DNA of 64,000 bases from JABGPL01 sp964387885 (GTDB lineage Bacteria; Electryoneota; AABM5-125-24; Hatepunaeales; Hatepunaeaceae): assembly GCA_964387885.1 (NCBI GenBank), contig CAYLYZ010000007.1, positions 1-64,000 on the forward strand, read 5' to 3'. Positions 1 to 9,969 of this stretch are shown in pieces. A program made the position numbers and the translations under genes. Positions within the stretch are counted from its first letter, which is position 1. Every line of letters starts with the position of its first letter. The notes below the pieces were generated by a model. It ran no database searches, was not told the origin of the DNA, and saw nothing but the letters and a program-made list of their open reading frames with translations.

Positions 1-1
1 T

Positions 2-3000
2 GTTCCCCCGGATTGTGGTCTTGAACTTGCAATAAGTTCAGATGAGCCTGAAATTATCATGGCCGAACATAATCCTGCGATTTGCGTTGATGAAGGTGTT
101 GAAAATTTACAAATTTCCAGAGAAGTTAAGCATAATCGGTTGTACCCGTCATCTATCGCCGAGATGAGCGAACCAATGGTAATTCGTGGGATCAGGATCG
201 TTAAGGTGACTACATTTCCTGTTCAATATGATGGAGATAACGGTCTGTATTTGCATCATAAACACATTAATGCAGAAATCCAATTCACAAATGACGCAGC
301 CATTAATACCGTTCAATCGACTTTCAGAACTAATCGCAGCCGGGAATTTTCGAAATTCATCAACGCATTGGTAGACAATCCGACAGCTTTAAACCGTGAC
401 AATAATGAAGAGAATCTTTCACCATATGTTGGGCATTACCTTATTGTTGCAAACGAAAATTGTATTTTACCAGCACGTGACTTCATTGAGTGGCGCCGGA
501 AATCTGGTTATAAAGTAGAGATCCTATCAATTGAGAATAACCAGCAGAGCCCTTCTACTGTAAAACGCGCGATAAGAGATTTATATAACGATTACCTTGA
601 CAGAGGTATTGATCCGTTCGATCATATCCTCCTGATTGGAGACCGGGAACAACATCAAGATCCAACCCCGAGACCCCAGTGGAAACTTACATCAGAGCGA
701 GGTGAAACGTTGTGGAATGGCGCAAATCATGCGGATTATAAGTACGGATTGCTTGAAGGTAATGATATGATCATGGATGTTGCCGTTTCCCGCTGGTCAG
801 CTGGGCGAAATGAATTAATGGCATTAAACATCGGACGTACACTCGGATATGAAGCCTATCCCGATATGGAAGACCCATCCTGGTTTGAGAGAGTCGGAGT
901 TGGCTCAACGCATTGGGGAAACACTCCAACCTCTGCATGGCACGTTTCGATTAATTCCAATATGAGATGGACTGAAGAGGTAATGAAGCATGCGGGATAT
1001 GATGAGGTGAGATTTTACGAAGACTATGATTATGATCAACGTGCCAGACGTTATGGACCCTGGGAACGCGACCTGTATAATGACAAATCAAACATCATCG
1101 TCTCCCGGGCAGAGTGTTATAACTGGATTAACAATTTCAGTGGAGTCAGCAGTAATAATGTATTTCCGATCAGGTTAAACGTAAGTGGTCATGGAGAATG
1201 GGCAAATGACAACATTACAAGAACCGGAAATGTCAATAACCTGAAAGGCCCCGTTGCAGCAACCTGCGGTTGGGGAGGACCTCCAACAGCCCCAATGAAT
1301 GCCATTTTGATGAATATGGTTAGAGGAATGATGTCACATGACCTGTCTTTAGGTTGGAGTCGGGTATTTACATTAACAAATTTCCAGAAAATTTTCCCGA
1401 ATTTCGGTTTTCAGGGACAATCGATTTATGGAGTTGTCAGCACCGATTATGATGTTTATGGCGATCCTGGAGTACAACCCTGGTTAGGTGTACCGATACA
1501 GCTTGAGATTTCTCATCCCCAAGCTATCTCACCTCGAACAAGAATGATTGAAGTCAGCGTGTTTAATCCGGACAATGGTGAATCCGTCAGTAACGCTCGT
1601 GTTTCAATTTATGCTCCCGGAGATATTCCGGATGATCTCGAGCAATACATTGAACACGAAGTTTTCATGAAAACAACCCTCTCTGACGAAAATGGAATTG
1701 CTCGGTTCATGCTTGAAGATAATAACGAGTTTGATTCAGGAACGATGTACGTTACTTTGACAGGTAGAGAAATTCTTCCTGTTTTTGGAGAAATTGAAAT
1801 TGTCGAACCTGATGCAGGATTAGAGCTCCGTGGATACGTTCTTCAGGAAACTTCCGGAAATGAAGATGAAATCGTTAATCCCGGTGAGACATTTAACTTC
1901 CATTTTCAGGTAAATAATCCCTCAGAGGATTCAGTAGTTGAAAACGTTGTGGCAAATGTATCTTCCGACTCGCCCTACCTGATTGTTTCAAATAGTGAAC
2001 TTGAAATCGGCTCAATTGCACCTGGCGAAACAGTTGTTTCAGAAATCCCGGTTGAACTTCAGATAGATCAGAGCTGCCCCGATGGCATGGCACACCCATC
2101 TTCAAGACCAAACCTGATTATCGAGTTTTCTGATGGAGAAAATACATGGAGGTCAGGGATCAGTCTCGATACCTATTCACCGGCGTTCAGAATCCATGAC
2201 CTCGAGGATGGTAATATTATCCCCGTAGATATCAGGGAATTGAATATCGAGATTGAAAACATGGGTCGGCAACACAGTTCTCCTCTGACAGCTGAGCTGA
2301 TCTATAATGGTATGTCAATTGCTCTCATCAACAGCAGGGCACAATATCCACACATCAATGTCGGTAATCATGCTGAAATTATTGGAGGTAATCCATTTAC
2401 AGTTTGCAGTGCAGCACTTTCTATCCCGGGTTCAATTGAGAATTTAGGATTGGTTTTAACAAATGAAAGCGGTTTTTCAGATACTGTTGATGTTATCGTG
2501 CAGGTAAGAGAACCTCACGCAGGCGATCCGCACCCTAAAGACAAGTACGGATACACCTGTTTCGATAATACCGATTCGGATTGGGCGGTTGCACCCGAAT
2601 ATGATTGGATTGAAATATGTCTCGATGATGATGACAGGGATTTCGACGGAGTTCGAATTGACGATTTCACCGGACAATCCGAACACAGTGTAGGTGAATC
2701 ATCAGTTATACAATTACCATTTGAGACACAGTTTTACGGTGAAACTTACGATAAAATAACTGTGTGTACAAATGGCTATATTTGCATGGGGGATCAGGGA
2801 CGAATAACCAACTTTCAGAACTGGCCAATGGATCAGGCGATAGGAGCCGGGATGGGAGTGATTGCGCCTTTCTGGGATTGGTTGAAATTCGGGAATCGGG
2901 GAGGAGTATACTATTATCATGATGTAAGTACTTCCCGATTCATAATCGAGTGGTTTAACCTGAGGCATCGTCCCTCTGGTGGTGATGAACTCACTTTCCA

Positions 3001-5188
3001 GATAATTATTCATGATCGATCAGTTTGGGGAACCGCTACCGGCGATCAGAATATATTGTTCCAGTACAAACGGATTTCCCAAAATCGAGGTCCACGAACG
3101 GGAACCGAGTGGGAAAATAATATATCTTATGCTTCAGTAGGAATCTCCAGCCCGGATGGCACTACCGGACTGAATTACACATTTAACAATGAATACCCCG
3201 TATCATCTGCTGAAATCGTTAACCGACGCGCATTGATATTTGCGACATCTGCGAACTACAAATCCTGTATATTAAAGGGTAGTATAAACGATTTTGCGAC
3301 AGGCGCTCCAATTCCGGGAGCATTAATAACCACCAGTCACGGATTCACAGGTGCATCCGATGAGAATGGATATTGGAGGATTGACAGATCTTTAGCAGAG
3401 CTGCAGTTTTCAATTACAGTTAATGCTCTGGGTTACAACGATTCAACACTTGTTGAATTGTTTGTAAACGAGGATGACAGCCTTGATATATCCTTTAATC
3501 TGCTTCACCCGGAAATTGAAGCTTCCACAATGGAATTATCAGCCAGTCTCGAGCAGGATAATCAGACAGAATTGAATTTTCATATCTCTAATCCCGGTAA
3601 TGGGATACTCGAGTGGACGTTTGAGTCAATGCTTCCCAACGGGGCAGATGCAGATCCCTGGGATTATAGACAGGCGCATGCAGTCGGCGAAATGGTTGAT
3701 GACGGTCAAATCAAAGCCGTAGTATTTGTCGATAGCCTGTTCTACGTAGCCGGATCAAATAACCGAACACCAACGATATATATCTTTAACAAAGCCGGTG
3801 CTCTTGTTGATACATTCGCACAACCTGGAGATGATATACGAGGAATTAAGGATCTGGCTTACGATGGTGAATTGATATGGGGTGCTGTCAATAGCACCGT
3901 ATATGGATTCACAACCTCAGGCGAGATTGTCTCGTCGTTTGAAGGCCCATACAGCCCGGTTTCTGCAATCACCTGGGACTCACAACTTGAGTGTCTGTGG
4001 CTCGGAGCAGTAACAGCAAATCCTGTTGCTTATACCAGAGATGGCAATCTTATAGAGATGTCTGAGATTGACAGGCAGGGATTAAGAATATACGGGCTCA
4101 GTTACTGGCCTGAAGATGCTGATAATTCTCCTTTATACATTTTCTACAAAGAGAATGACACCAACCGTCAAGCGGTGCAAAAAGCAAACACTGAAACCGG
4201 TGAACTTACGTTTGTTAATTATCTTGATCCCGAAAATGGCGGAAGTCCTGCAGGTTCTTACATAACTAATGCTTTCGACGCTTACAGTTGGATTTACATT
4301 TGCATTTCAAGCACCAATTCCGGGAATGGCGGTGATAGGATCGACATGTGGCAGCTTCAGTCGAGAACAGAATGGTATGATGTTGAAACGAATGTAAACG
4401 ATCAAAGGGAACCTGCGAAAAGTGGAATAATTCTACCAGGTGACCAGACCGAATTTATCCTGTCGTTGAATTCAACCGGTCTTCCGTGTGTGCCCTATGA
4501 TGTGGAGCTTCATTTTTATCACAATAGTACGGGAGGTCATACACAATTAAACGCCCGGCTTGATGTACTTGATGCGGTTTCTCCTCGTCCATTCGATCTA
4601 ATTTCACCTTTTGATGGGGATACATTGGAGTCAACAGAAGTTGCATTTGAGTGGGAGCAATCAATCGATCCAAATCCAGGGGATGTTGTTTCATATATTG
4701 CATGGATAAAGGTTGGAACCGATTCTGTCAGCGTATTTTCACCTGAAACTACACTCAATGTGGATTTGGACACTTTGATGTTAGATATGGATTCTTTTCG
4801 TGAAAATGGTGCGCATTGGTGGGTTGAAGCTATAAGTGGCGAGGAAACGACTGTATCTGTTCACAAATATCATTTCAAATACAAAAATCCGGTTTGGGTT
4901 GAAGATGAATCAACCAATATTCCTGTGGAATTTTCAATTTCTTCCATCTACCCGAATCCATTTAATGCAACAACAACTGTTCTCTTTGGGATAGAGGCAT
5001 CCAAAGAGACAACCTTGCGAGTATATGATGTTAACGGTCGGGAAACGGCTACTCTATTCAATGGTGTACCGGAAGTTGGGTGGCATTCAGTAACCTGGAA
5101 CGGTGGAGCAGTACCATCCGGAATCTACTTCCTGAAGCTTGAATCAGCAGGAAAAATAATAATTGCCCGAACGGCTTTGCTCAAATAG
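2..5188 (+). CDS. Gingipain-like (peptidase C25) T9SS-sorted protein, 5' end outside window
   Basis: Secreted multidomain cysteine peptidase homologue. The frame is open to base 2, so the ATG at 59 is internal and the start and signal peptide lie upstream; the first residues align with the region after the signal peptide of the full-length paralogue at 51208-56292. Numbering from that ATG, the C25 fold covers about 60-470 with the family dyad present: His378 in SGHGEW and Cys403 in AATCGWGG. Then come CARDB/Ig-like segments, a jelly-roll-like region near 860-1050, a carboxypeptidase-regulatory-like domain (about 1080-1150), a beta-propeller-like region (about 1210-1470), and a C-terminal T9SS sorting domain with YPNPFN and ending GIYFLKLE. 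The substrate is unknown. The domain boundaries after the peptidase are my estimates; the C25 and T9SS assignments are firm. Confidence 0.85.
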   Translation, partial: VPPDCGLELAISSDEPEIIMAEHNPAICVDEGVENLQISREVKHNRLYPSSIAEMSEPMVIRGIRIVKVTTFPVQYDGDNGLYLHHKHINAEIQFTNDAAINTVQSTFRTNRSREFSKFINALVDNPTALNRDNNEENLSPYVGHYLIVANENCILPARDFIEWRRKSGYKVEILSIENNQQSPSTVKRAIRDLYNDYLDRGIDPFDHILLIGDREQHQDPTPRPQWKLTSERGETLWNGANHADYKYGLLEGNDMIMDVAVSRWSAGRNELMALNIGRTLGYEAYPDMEDPSWFERVGVGSTHWGNTPTSAWHVSINSNMRWTEEVMKHAGYDEVRFYEDYDYDQRARRYGPWERDLYNDKSNIIVSRAECYNWINNFSGVSSNNVFPIRLNVSGHGEWANDNITRTGNVNNLKGPVAATCGWGGPPTAPMNAILMNMVRGMMSHDLSLGWSRVFTLTNFQKIFPNFGFQGQSIYGVVSTDYDVYGDPGVQPWLGVPIQLEISHPQAISPRTRMIEVSVFNPDNGESVSNARVSIYAPGDIPDDLEQYIEHEVFMKTTLSDENGIARFMLEDNNEFDSGTMYVTLTGREILPVFGEIEIVEPDAGLELRGYVLQETSGNEDEIVNPGETFNFHFQVNNPSEDSVVENVVANVSSDSPYLIVSNSELEIGSIAPGETVVSEIPVELQIDQSCPDGMAHPSSRPNLIIEFSDGENTWRSGISLDTYSPAFRIHDLEDGNIIPVDIRELNIEIENMGRQHSSPLTAELIYNGMSIALINSRAQYPHINVGNHAEIIGGNPFTVCSAALSIPGSIENLGLVLTNESGFSDTVDVIVQVREPHAGDPHPKDKYGYTCFDNTDSDWAVAPEYDWIEICLDDDDRDFDGVRIDDFTGQSEHSVGESSVIQLPFETQFYGETYDKITVCTNGYICMGDQGRITNFQNWPMDQAIGAGMGVIAPFWDWLKFGNRGGVYYYHDVSTSRFIIEWFNLRHRPSGGDELTFQIIIHDRSVWGTATGDQNILFQYKRISQNRGPRTGTEWENNISYASVGISSPDGTTGLNYTFNNEYPVSSAEIVNRRALIFATSANYKSCILKGSINDFATGAPIPGALITTSHGFTGASDENGYWRIDRSLAELQFSITVNALGYNDSTLVELFVNEDDSLDISFNLLHPEIEASTMELSASLEQDNQTELNFHISNPGNGILEWTFESMLPNGADADPWDYRQAHAVGEMVDDGQIKAVVFVDSLFYVAGSNNRTPTIYIFNKAGALVDTFAQPGDDIRGIKDLAYDGELIWGAVNSTVYGFTTSGEIVSSFEGPYSPVSAITWDSQLECLWLGAVTANPVAYTRDGNLIEMSEIDRQGLRIYGLSYWPEDADNSPLYIFYKENDTNRQAVQKANTETGELTFVNYLDPENGGSPAGSYITNAFDAYSWIYICISSTNSGNGGDRIDMWQLQSRTEWYDVETNVNDQREPAKSGIILPGDQTEFILSLNSTGLPCVPYDVELHFYHNSTGGHTQLNARLDVLDAVSPRPFDLISPFDGDTLESTEVAFEWEQSIDPNPGDVVSYIAWIKVGTDSVSVFSPETTLNVDLDTLMLDMDSFRENGAHWWVEAISGEETTVSVHKYHFKYKNPVWVEDESTNIPVEFSISSIYPNPFNATTTVLFGIEASKETTLRVYDVNGRETATLFNGVPEVGWHSVTWNGGAVPSGIYFLKLESAGKIIIARTALLK

Positions 5189-5218
5189 AGCAAAAAGAAA
5201 GCAAAGCTAATGAAACGC

Positions 5219-5258
5219 AAAGTGGCTCAACATTTAAGTTGAGCCACTTTGTTTTCTT
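5219..5258 (+). terminator. Rho-independent terminator after the C25 gene
   Basis: A perfect 13-bp stem (AAAGTGGCTCAAC with GTTGAGCCACTTT), a 6-base loop and a T-rich tail (GTTTTCTTT) start 30 bases after the stop codon. It lies between convergent genes, and its A-rich left flank could give weaker termination for the minus-strand lipoprotein. Confidence 0.85.
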
Positions 5259-5342
5259 TACTGGTGTAATCCGCAGCAGTAAAAGAAAAGTTCCTATTTC
5301 TCAATCACTGGATTTTAATTCGACTGTGTCTTTAATACCAGA

Positions 5343-6866
5343 TCAAGGATCGGTAACCCTCAAATCATCAAACCAGGCGGGTCCAGAGTCTTCAAGCCCA
5401 TATACGGCAACTCCGAGCGTAGTTGCCATTGTAAATGGAGCTTCTATTTCTCCGCTCCAGATGACTATTCCATCAAGGCGAATCACTGCCTCATTTTCCG
5501 ATTGATGATATACTACAAGATAATCTTTATCCGGTACAAATTCATCCCAATCCTGAGCTAAATACTCAATTGTCCCATTGACGCAACGCAAAACCATCCA
5601 CTGTTGCTGGAAAAAGTTCACACCAATAAGGATATAATTAGATTCACCAAGAAACTTTGGTATAAATCCGATTAAACCAAATTGGGTACTAGTCGCCTGA
5701 AAATTGATTTTCAGCGTCCCATCACCAAATACATGCTGCCTCAATCGAAAACCAGCTGTACCGTAGGAACTGGGAGCATATATTGCCATTTTCTGGTTGA
5801 TAGAATCCCATTCAACTCGATGCATCGGTTCATTATCACCCAATCCCGCAAGTAATCCCTCATAACTCCAGAGATTAGTTACATCATCGTGTGAGAAATC
5901 CGATTCAAAGAAGATTGTTGTATCTGGTACTACATTAACAGTAGTATAACCTCGAGAAGTCAGACTGCCATCAGAGACCTCAACCTTTAATGTACAAATG
6001 GCGACTTCAGCGGGTGAAGTCCACGTCACTCGACTGCCACCACCTGAAAATTGTCCAGCAGTAGCGGTCCAGTTGTAGAAAATGGGATCTCCATTCGGAT
6101 CGGAGGCGTTGCATATTACCTGAGTTGTATCACCTATCACCATCCGATTTTTTGCAGCTGATACCTGTTCAATCTCCGGAGGATAATTGAAAGATCCTAT
6201 TTCAGCAACCTCAACATACTGCGTATCTCTTGCAGTGGAATTTCCATCTGAAACCTGGATAGTGAACAGAAAACTACCAAGCCTTAATGGTGCTATCCAA
6301 CGCATTTGGTTATTTGTTTTTGAAATAAGATATCCACCATCATAGGTCCAATCTACTTCAAGAGAGGAAGGGCTATCATCTTCATCTGTATATTCGGCAA
6401 ATAACCTGACTGTATCAAGTGGAGCGACAGTATCCTTGTCAGCAATAAAGCTGATTATTACAGGTGGCTTGTTATTAGCAATTTCGGTGAGAACATGTAT
6501 GCTGTCAGTATAAGTTGTGGTTGCCCACCAATAGTCCTTAACAGTGACGGTAATTGGGAAACTGCCAGATATTGTATCTGCGATCCAATGCACTTCTAAA
6601 CCTTCGAGCTCTAACAACCCACCGGATGGAGCACTCCATGAATACGATAATGAATCACCATCGGGATCTTCAGCAACACAGGTTACCAGAACAGTATCAA
6701 GCCGACTGATTGAATCACTCGGAGTAAAATTGAGTCCATGAATAACAGGAACTCTGTTATCATCATAAGGTGGTGTTGTCTCTTCGGGAGCGCAGGACAT
6801 GATAAAAACTAAAAGTGAGATTATCGCTGTGAATCCCAGATAAACTGAATACTTTTTAAGCATCAA
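5343..6866 (-). CDS. PKD/Ig-repeat lipoprotein with C-terminal laminin-G/concanavalin-like domain
   Basis: Predicted outer-surface lipoprotein of 507 residues. The N-terminus is a lipoprotein signal peptide with a lipobox ending IMSC (Cys25). Three repeats of about 95 residues follow, each with a DPDGD or DEDD turn and a late VTVKD or IQVSDG strand, as in PKD/cadherin-like Ig folds. The last 180 residues (from about 325) form a beta-rich region resembling a laminin-G/concanavalin-A-like domain, ending in WFDDLRV. No catalytic residues are apparent, so binding or adhesion is an inference. It has no T9SS domain and diverges from pepC. Confidence 0.7.
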   Translation of the reverse strand: MMLKKYSVYLGFTAIISLLVFIMSCAPEETTPPYDDNRVPVIHGLNFTPSDSISRLDTVLVTCVAEDPDGDSLSYSWSAPSGGLLELEGLEVHWIADTISGSFPITVTVKDYWWATTTYTDSIHVLTEIANNKPPVIISFIADKDTVAPLDTVRLFAEYTDEDDSPSSLEVDWTYDGGYLISKTNNQMRWIAPLRLGSFLFTIQVSDGNSTARDTQYVEVAEIGSFNYPPEIEQVSAAKNRMVIGDTTQVICNASDPNGDPIFYNWTATAGQFSGGGSRVTWTSPAEVAICTLKVEVSDGSLTSRGYTTVNVVPDTTIFFESDFSHDDVTNLWSYEGLLAGLGDNEPMHRVEWDSINQKMAIYAPSSYGTAGFRLRQHVFGDGTLKINFQATSTQFGLIGFIPKFLGESNYILIGVNFFQQQWMVLRCVNGTIEYLAQDWDEFVPDKDYLVVYHQSENEAVIRLDGIVIWSGEIEAPFTMATTLGVAVYGLEDSGPAWFDDLRVTDP

Positions 6867-6962
6867 ACAACCCTGGTTATTGCTAATCCGAGCTAAAATC
6901 TAACCTTTTAATATAATACATTCAACCCAACATTCCAATTTCTTTGAAATCTAAATCACTTT

Positions 6963-6990
6963 TTGAATTTCCCTTTGATTAATTTATAAT
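6963..6990 (+). promoter_or_regulatory. Putative sigma-70-type promoter for pepC
   Basis: TTGAAT (6963-6968), a 16-base spacer and a perfect TATAAT (6985-6990) lie 84 bases before the pepC ATG in the 207-base divergent intergenic region. The surroundings are AT-rich, so a chance match is possible. Confidence 0.4.
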
Positions 6991-7073
6991 CTAAAATTCA
7001 ATATTGTGATCTGCATGAAGTAAGCTTAACTTGTCTTTTTCGTGGAAGATCACAAAACTACCCGGAGCGCTTA

Positions 7074-8420
7074 ATGGAAAACTTAAATGCCATTTCTCAA
7101 GAAATGTTGGATTATTTCAGTCAAGATTTTAACTCTGATTCAAACAGAGTCGTTCTTAAAAATGCAATCATAAAAAATGGAATTAAGAATGTAGCACTGA
7201 ACCATAACTCCCTGATCAGGAATCAAAAGACATTCTCGCATGAAATTGAGACCGGAAAAATCACCTCACAAAATAAGAGCGGTAGATGCTGGCTATTCGC
7301 TGGATTGAATACCATCAGGCAGAGAATTTCAGAAGATTTTAAGATAAAGGACTTTGAACTCTCTCAAGTTCAGCCATTCTTTTTTGATAAACTTGAAAAG
7401 GCAAATTATTTCCTCGATAATATTCTTGATACTATTGAGGAGGATACTGATAGCCGGATAGTTATGTGGCTCCTGGAAGCTCCTGTCAATGACGGTGGTC
7501 AGTGGGAAATGTTCTCAAACCTCGTCTTGAAATATGGTTTAATGCCCAAACATATTATGCCAGAAACCTTCCATAGTAGCGATGCTGTAATAATGAACCA
7601 GCTTCTTACCGTGAAACTCCGTGAGGATGGGTCGATCCTGCGTAACTTGTTCAGGGATGGCGAGAATCTTTCTAATCTGAAATCTCTGAAAAACGATATG
7701 CTCAACGATATATACAGGATGCTCACTTTCTTTATGGGCGAACCTCCAACGAGTTTCGATTTCGAATACCGCGATTCCGACGGTGATTTTCACCGTAATA
7801 CCGATCTGACACCACAGACATTCAGGGACAGGTACCTTAAGCTTGACATCAAAGATTATGTGAGCCTGATAAATGCACCGACCTCCGACAAACCATTTAA
7901 CCGAACCTTCACAGTACAATACCTCGGTAACATACGTTGTGGTAAGGATGTGCGTTATTTAAATGTTGACAACAATGTCTTGAAGAAAATAGCCCTTTCT
8001 CAACTTGTTAATGGTGAAACAGTCTGGTTTGGTTGTGATGTCGGGAAAATGCTCGACCGCGATAAAGGAGTAATTGATCCCGACCTGTTCCTTTATGATG
8101 ATACTCTCGGTGTAAAATTCGGCTTGGATAAAGGGGGACGACTCGATTATGGTGAAACCAGGATGACACATGCAATGGTCTTCACCGGAGTCAACTTAAC
8201 AGACGGCAAACCAGACCGTTGGAAGGTGGAGAATTCCTGGGGAGAAAAAGCAGGAAATGAGGGATTCCTGATTATGAGCGATAACTGGTTCGACGAATTT
8301 AACTTTCAGGTAGTAGTAAACAGGAAGTATCTGCCGGAACAATTAAAAACTGCGTATGAACTCGAACCGATTGTGCTTAAACCCTGGGATCCGATGGGTT
8401 CGCTGGCGTTGATGAAATGA
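7074..8420 (+). CDS. pepC: Aminopeptidase C / bleomycin hydrolase (peptidase C1B)
   Basis: Cytosolic papain-fold aminopeptidase that trims N-terminal residues from peptides. All three catalytic residues are visible: Cys72 in SGRCWLFAG, His366 in THAMVFTG and Asn387 in VENSWGEKAG. The length (448) is normal for the family, and the typical ending is present (KPWDPMGSLA, here extended by LMK); in this family the C-terminal tail lies in the active-site cleft. No signal peptide is seen. The ATG follows a GGAG-type ribosome site. The gene stands alone, convergent with the arsenical cluster. Confidence 0.95.
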   Translation: MENLNAISQEMLDYFSQDFNSDSNRVVLKNAIIKNGIKNVALNHNSLIRNQKTFSHEIETGKITSQNKSGRCWLFAGLNTIRQRISEDFKIKDFELSQVQPFFFDKLEKANYFLDNILDTIEEDTDSRIVMWLLEAPVNDGGQWEMFSNLVLKYGLMPKHIMPETFHSSDAVIMNQLLTVKLREDGSILRNLFRDGENLSNLKSLKNDMLNDIYRMLTFFMGEPPTSFDFEYRDSDGDFHRNTDLTPQTFRDRYLKLDIKDYVSLINAPTSDKPFNRTFTVQYLGNIRCGKDVRYLNVDNNVLKKIALSQLVNGETVWFGCDVGKMLDRDKGVIDPDLFLYDDTLGVKFGLDKGGRLDYGETRMTHAMVFTGVNLTDGKPDRWKVENSWGEKAGNEGFLIMSDNWFDEFNFQVVVNRKYLPEQLKTAYELEPIVLKPWDPMGSLALMK

Positions 8421-8463
8421 ATTAGATTTCACCACCTATGGGGAATTGAATTTAATCGAACAC

Positions 8464-8482
8464 GGGCACGTGCGACGTGCCC
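8464..8482. repeat. Dispersed palindrome, GGGCACGT family, copy 1
   Basis: GGGCACGT-GCG-ACGTGCCC followed by CTAC, between the convergent pepC and arsG-like genes. A related element (GGGCACGG...CCGTGCCC, then GTAC) lies at 60165-60188 with similar flanks (CGAACA before it). It may act as a terminator hairpin but has no T-tract. Confidence 0.6.
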
Positions 8483-8505
8483 CTACAGTGTTGTGCAATC
8501 GTGAT

Positions 8506-9189
8506 TTACATCATCACTCCAAATGTGTAGATTATTGTACAGTAGATTCCCGCGAGGATGAAAACGATACTGGTGATGCGTCTTGCCCAGAACTCGAACT
8601 GTTTGAGTTTATCATATGCACGTCCGACAGCGTTTGCACTGAAAGCGAGTAGTACAGCAAAGAAGATTACGGGCAGGCCGGTACCGATGCCGTATATGGA
8701 TGGGTAGAAGATGGTGGAGCCGATTCCCACAGCGAGTGGGATCAGGCTGCCGAAAAACAGGGCTGCGGAAACCGGGCAGAAAGACAGGGCGAAAACGATT
8801 CCCAACAGACCTGCGCCCCAGATGCCCATATTTCCGGCTTTATCCTGCAATTTTCCCGATCCGAGAGAACCGAACCATTCGGGGGGGATTACGCCGAGCA
8901 ATAATATGCCGACCAAAATCAGGACGGGGCCGAGAAAGCGATTGAAATAGTCCTGCAGAAAATTTGCCAAGCCTGGAATTGAGAGAATCCCAGTTACGAC
9001 AATTGCACCGACAACCACATATGCGAGCATCCGACCGAGAGTATAGAGCAATCCGGACAGCAATACTCGCCGGGTGTTTTCAACTTTGTTCCCAATGAAT
9101 GATATTGCAGCAATGTTTGTTGCGAGCGGACAGGGACTGATTGAGGTGAGAATCCCGAGCCAGAGTGCCGTTCCAATGCTGAGCAGCAT
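8506..9189 (-). CDS. arsG: ArsG-like CcdA/DsbD-family membrane exporter (aromatic arsenical efflux)
   Basis: Inner-membrane protein of 227 residues with about six hydrophobic segments and the CcdA/DsbD-type motifs SISPCPLATN (helix 1) and LSFCPVSAALFFG (helix 4), each with one Cys. The family in this gene context is ArsG, implicated through the Shewanella arsEFG work in efflux of reduced aromatic arsenicals. Its ATG directly abuts the stop of the upstream arsF-like gene with no gap, so translation is probably coupled. It is last in the operon. The assignment to ArsG rather than a generic thiol-transporting CcdA rests on the neighbours. It converges with pepC. Confidence 0.75.
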   Translation of the reverse strand: MLLSIGTALWLGILTSISPCPLATNIAAISFIGNKVENTRRVLLSGLLYTLGRMLAYVVVGAIVVTGILSIPGLANFLQDYFNRFLGPVLILVGILLLGVIPPEWFGSLGSGKLQDKAGNMGIWGAGLLGIVFALSFCPVSAALFFGSLIPLAVGIGSTIFYPSIYGIGTGLPVIFFAVLLAFSANAVGRAYDKLKQFEFWARRITSIVFILAGIYCTIIYTFGVMM

Positions 9190-9690
9190 CTATTTGCCTT
9201 CTGAAATAAAGGCATGCATCTCGGTCTTTATGTATTCATAGAACTTTTCCTGATCCTTCTTAATAGTCCAGACATCTTTGAGATTTGTCCACCGTTCGAT
9301 CTCTTCACTTTTGAATTCAACAAATACTACTGACGCTGCAAAGAGTTCAAATGTCTTTTTGAACCTCTTGTTCTTCGGATTGAGGTAATTTTCAACCTTC
9401 CATTCGATTTGTCCGGATTCGATTTCTTTTGGGAAGTACTTCATCAGGGCATCATGTGCGTACAATTCAATTGTCCGGCATGATCTGCAGCGTTTGCGTC
9501 CGTGAAAATAATAGGCTGTTACGTTTACATCCGACTTTGAAGAGTCCAGCTCAAATAACTCGGATTCCAAACCTTCTTTTACGACTGGTTTGACTTCGTC
9601 TTCATCACCAGCGACGCAAACACCAGGTTGAAAAAACAGACCGATTGCCACAGCTATCATTAATATATACAGCATTTTTAATGCTTTCAT
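9190..9690 (-). CDS. arsF: ArsF-like exported thioredoxin-fold protein (aromatic arsenical metabolism)
   Basis: Predicted exported protein of 166 residues. I place the start at the ATG at 9690, preceded by GGAGAAATAAA; the frame is open further to a TTG at 9723 that has no ribosome site. An N-terminal signal peptide (about 25 residues, ending near VCVAG) precedes a thioredoxin-like domain with the signature YYFHGRKRCRSCRTIE, in which CRSC is a redox-type CxxC. ArsF is described as a subunit acting on nitro-aromatic arsenicals; the mechanism here is inferred from family and context. It sits between the small thioredoxin-like gene (45-base gap) and the arsG-like gene (no gap). Confidence 0.7.
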   Translation of the reverse strand: MKALKMLYILMIAVAIGLFFQPGVCVAGDEDEVKPVVKEGLESELFELDSSKSDVNVTAYYFHGRKRCRSCRTIELYAHDALMKYFPKEIESGQIEWKVENYLNPKNKRFKKTFELFAASVVFVEFKSEEIERWTNLKDVWTIKKDQEKFYEYIKTEMHAFISEGK

Positions 9691-9735
9691 TTTATTTCTC
9701 CAATTCAAGATTTTTGAAATCAATGAAGACTTAAT

Positions 9736-9969
9736 TTAGGTCAGAAGCTCTTTTATCTTGTCAACAGAAAGCACCTTACCCACACTTTCTACTTTACCAT
9801 CAATTACCAATCCCGGCGTCATTGCAACACCGAATTTCATAATCTCAACGATGTCCTTAACTTTTTCAATTTCGCATTCTATTCCAGCAGCTTTGGCTGC
9901 TTCGTTGGCATGTCTGGCTAATGTCTCGCATTTGGGACATCCCGGTCCCAGAATTTTGATGTTTTTCAT
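9736..9969 (-). CDS. Small redox-active thioredoxin/glutaredoxin-like protein (TM0996/MTH895 type)
   Basis: A 77-residue cytosolic thioredoxin-fold protein. The opening MKNIKILGPGCPKCETL carries the CPKC active site at Cys11 and Cys14, and MTPGLVIDG supplies the cis-Pro. It probably passes electrons to the membrane and exported partners encoded next to it. Its ATG overlaps the arsR stop codon (ATGA, 9966-9969), so it is cotranscribed and coupled. It may correspond to the ArsE position of arsEFG-type operons; I cannot confirm this. Confidence 0.8.
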   Translation of the reverse strand: MKNIKILGPGCPKCETLARHANEAAKAAGIECEIEKVKDIVEIMKFGVAMTPGLVIDGKVESVGKVLSVDKIKELLT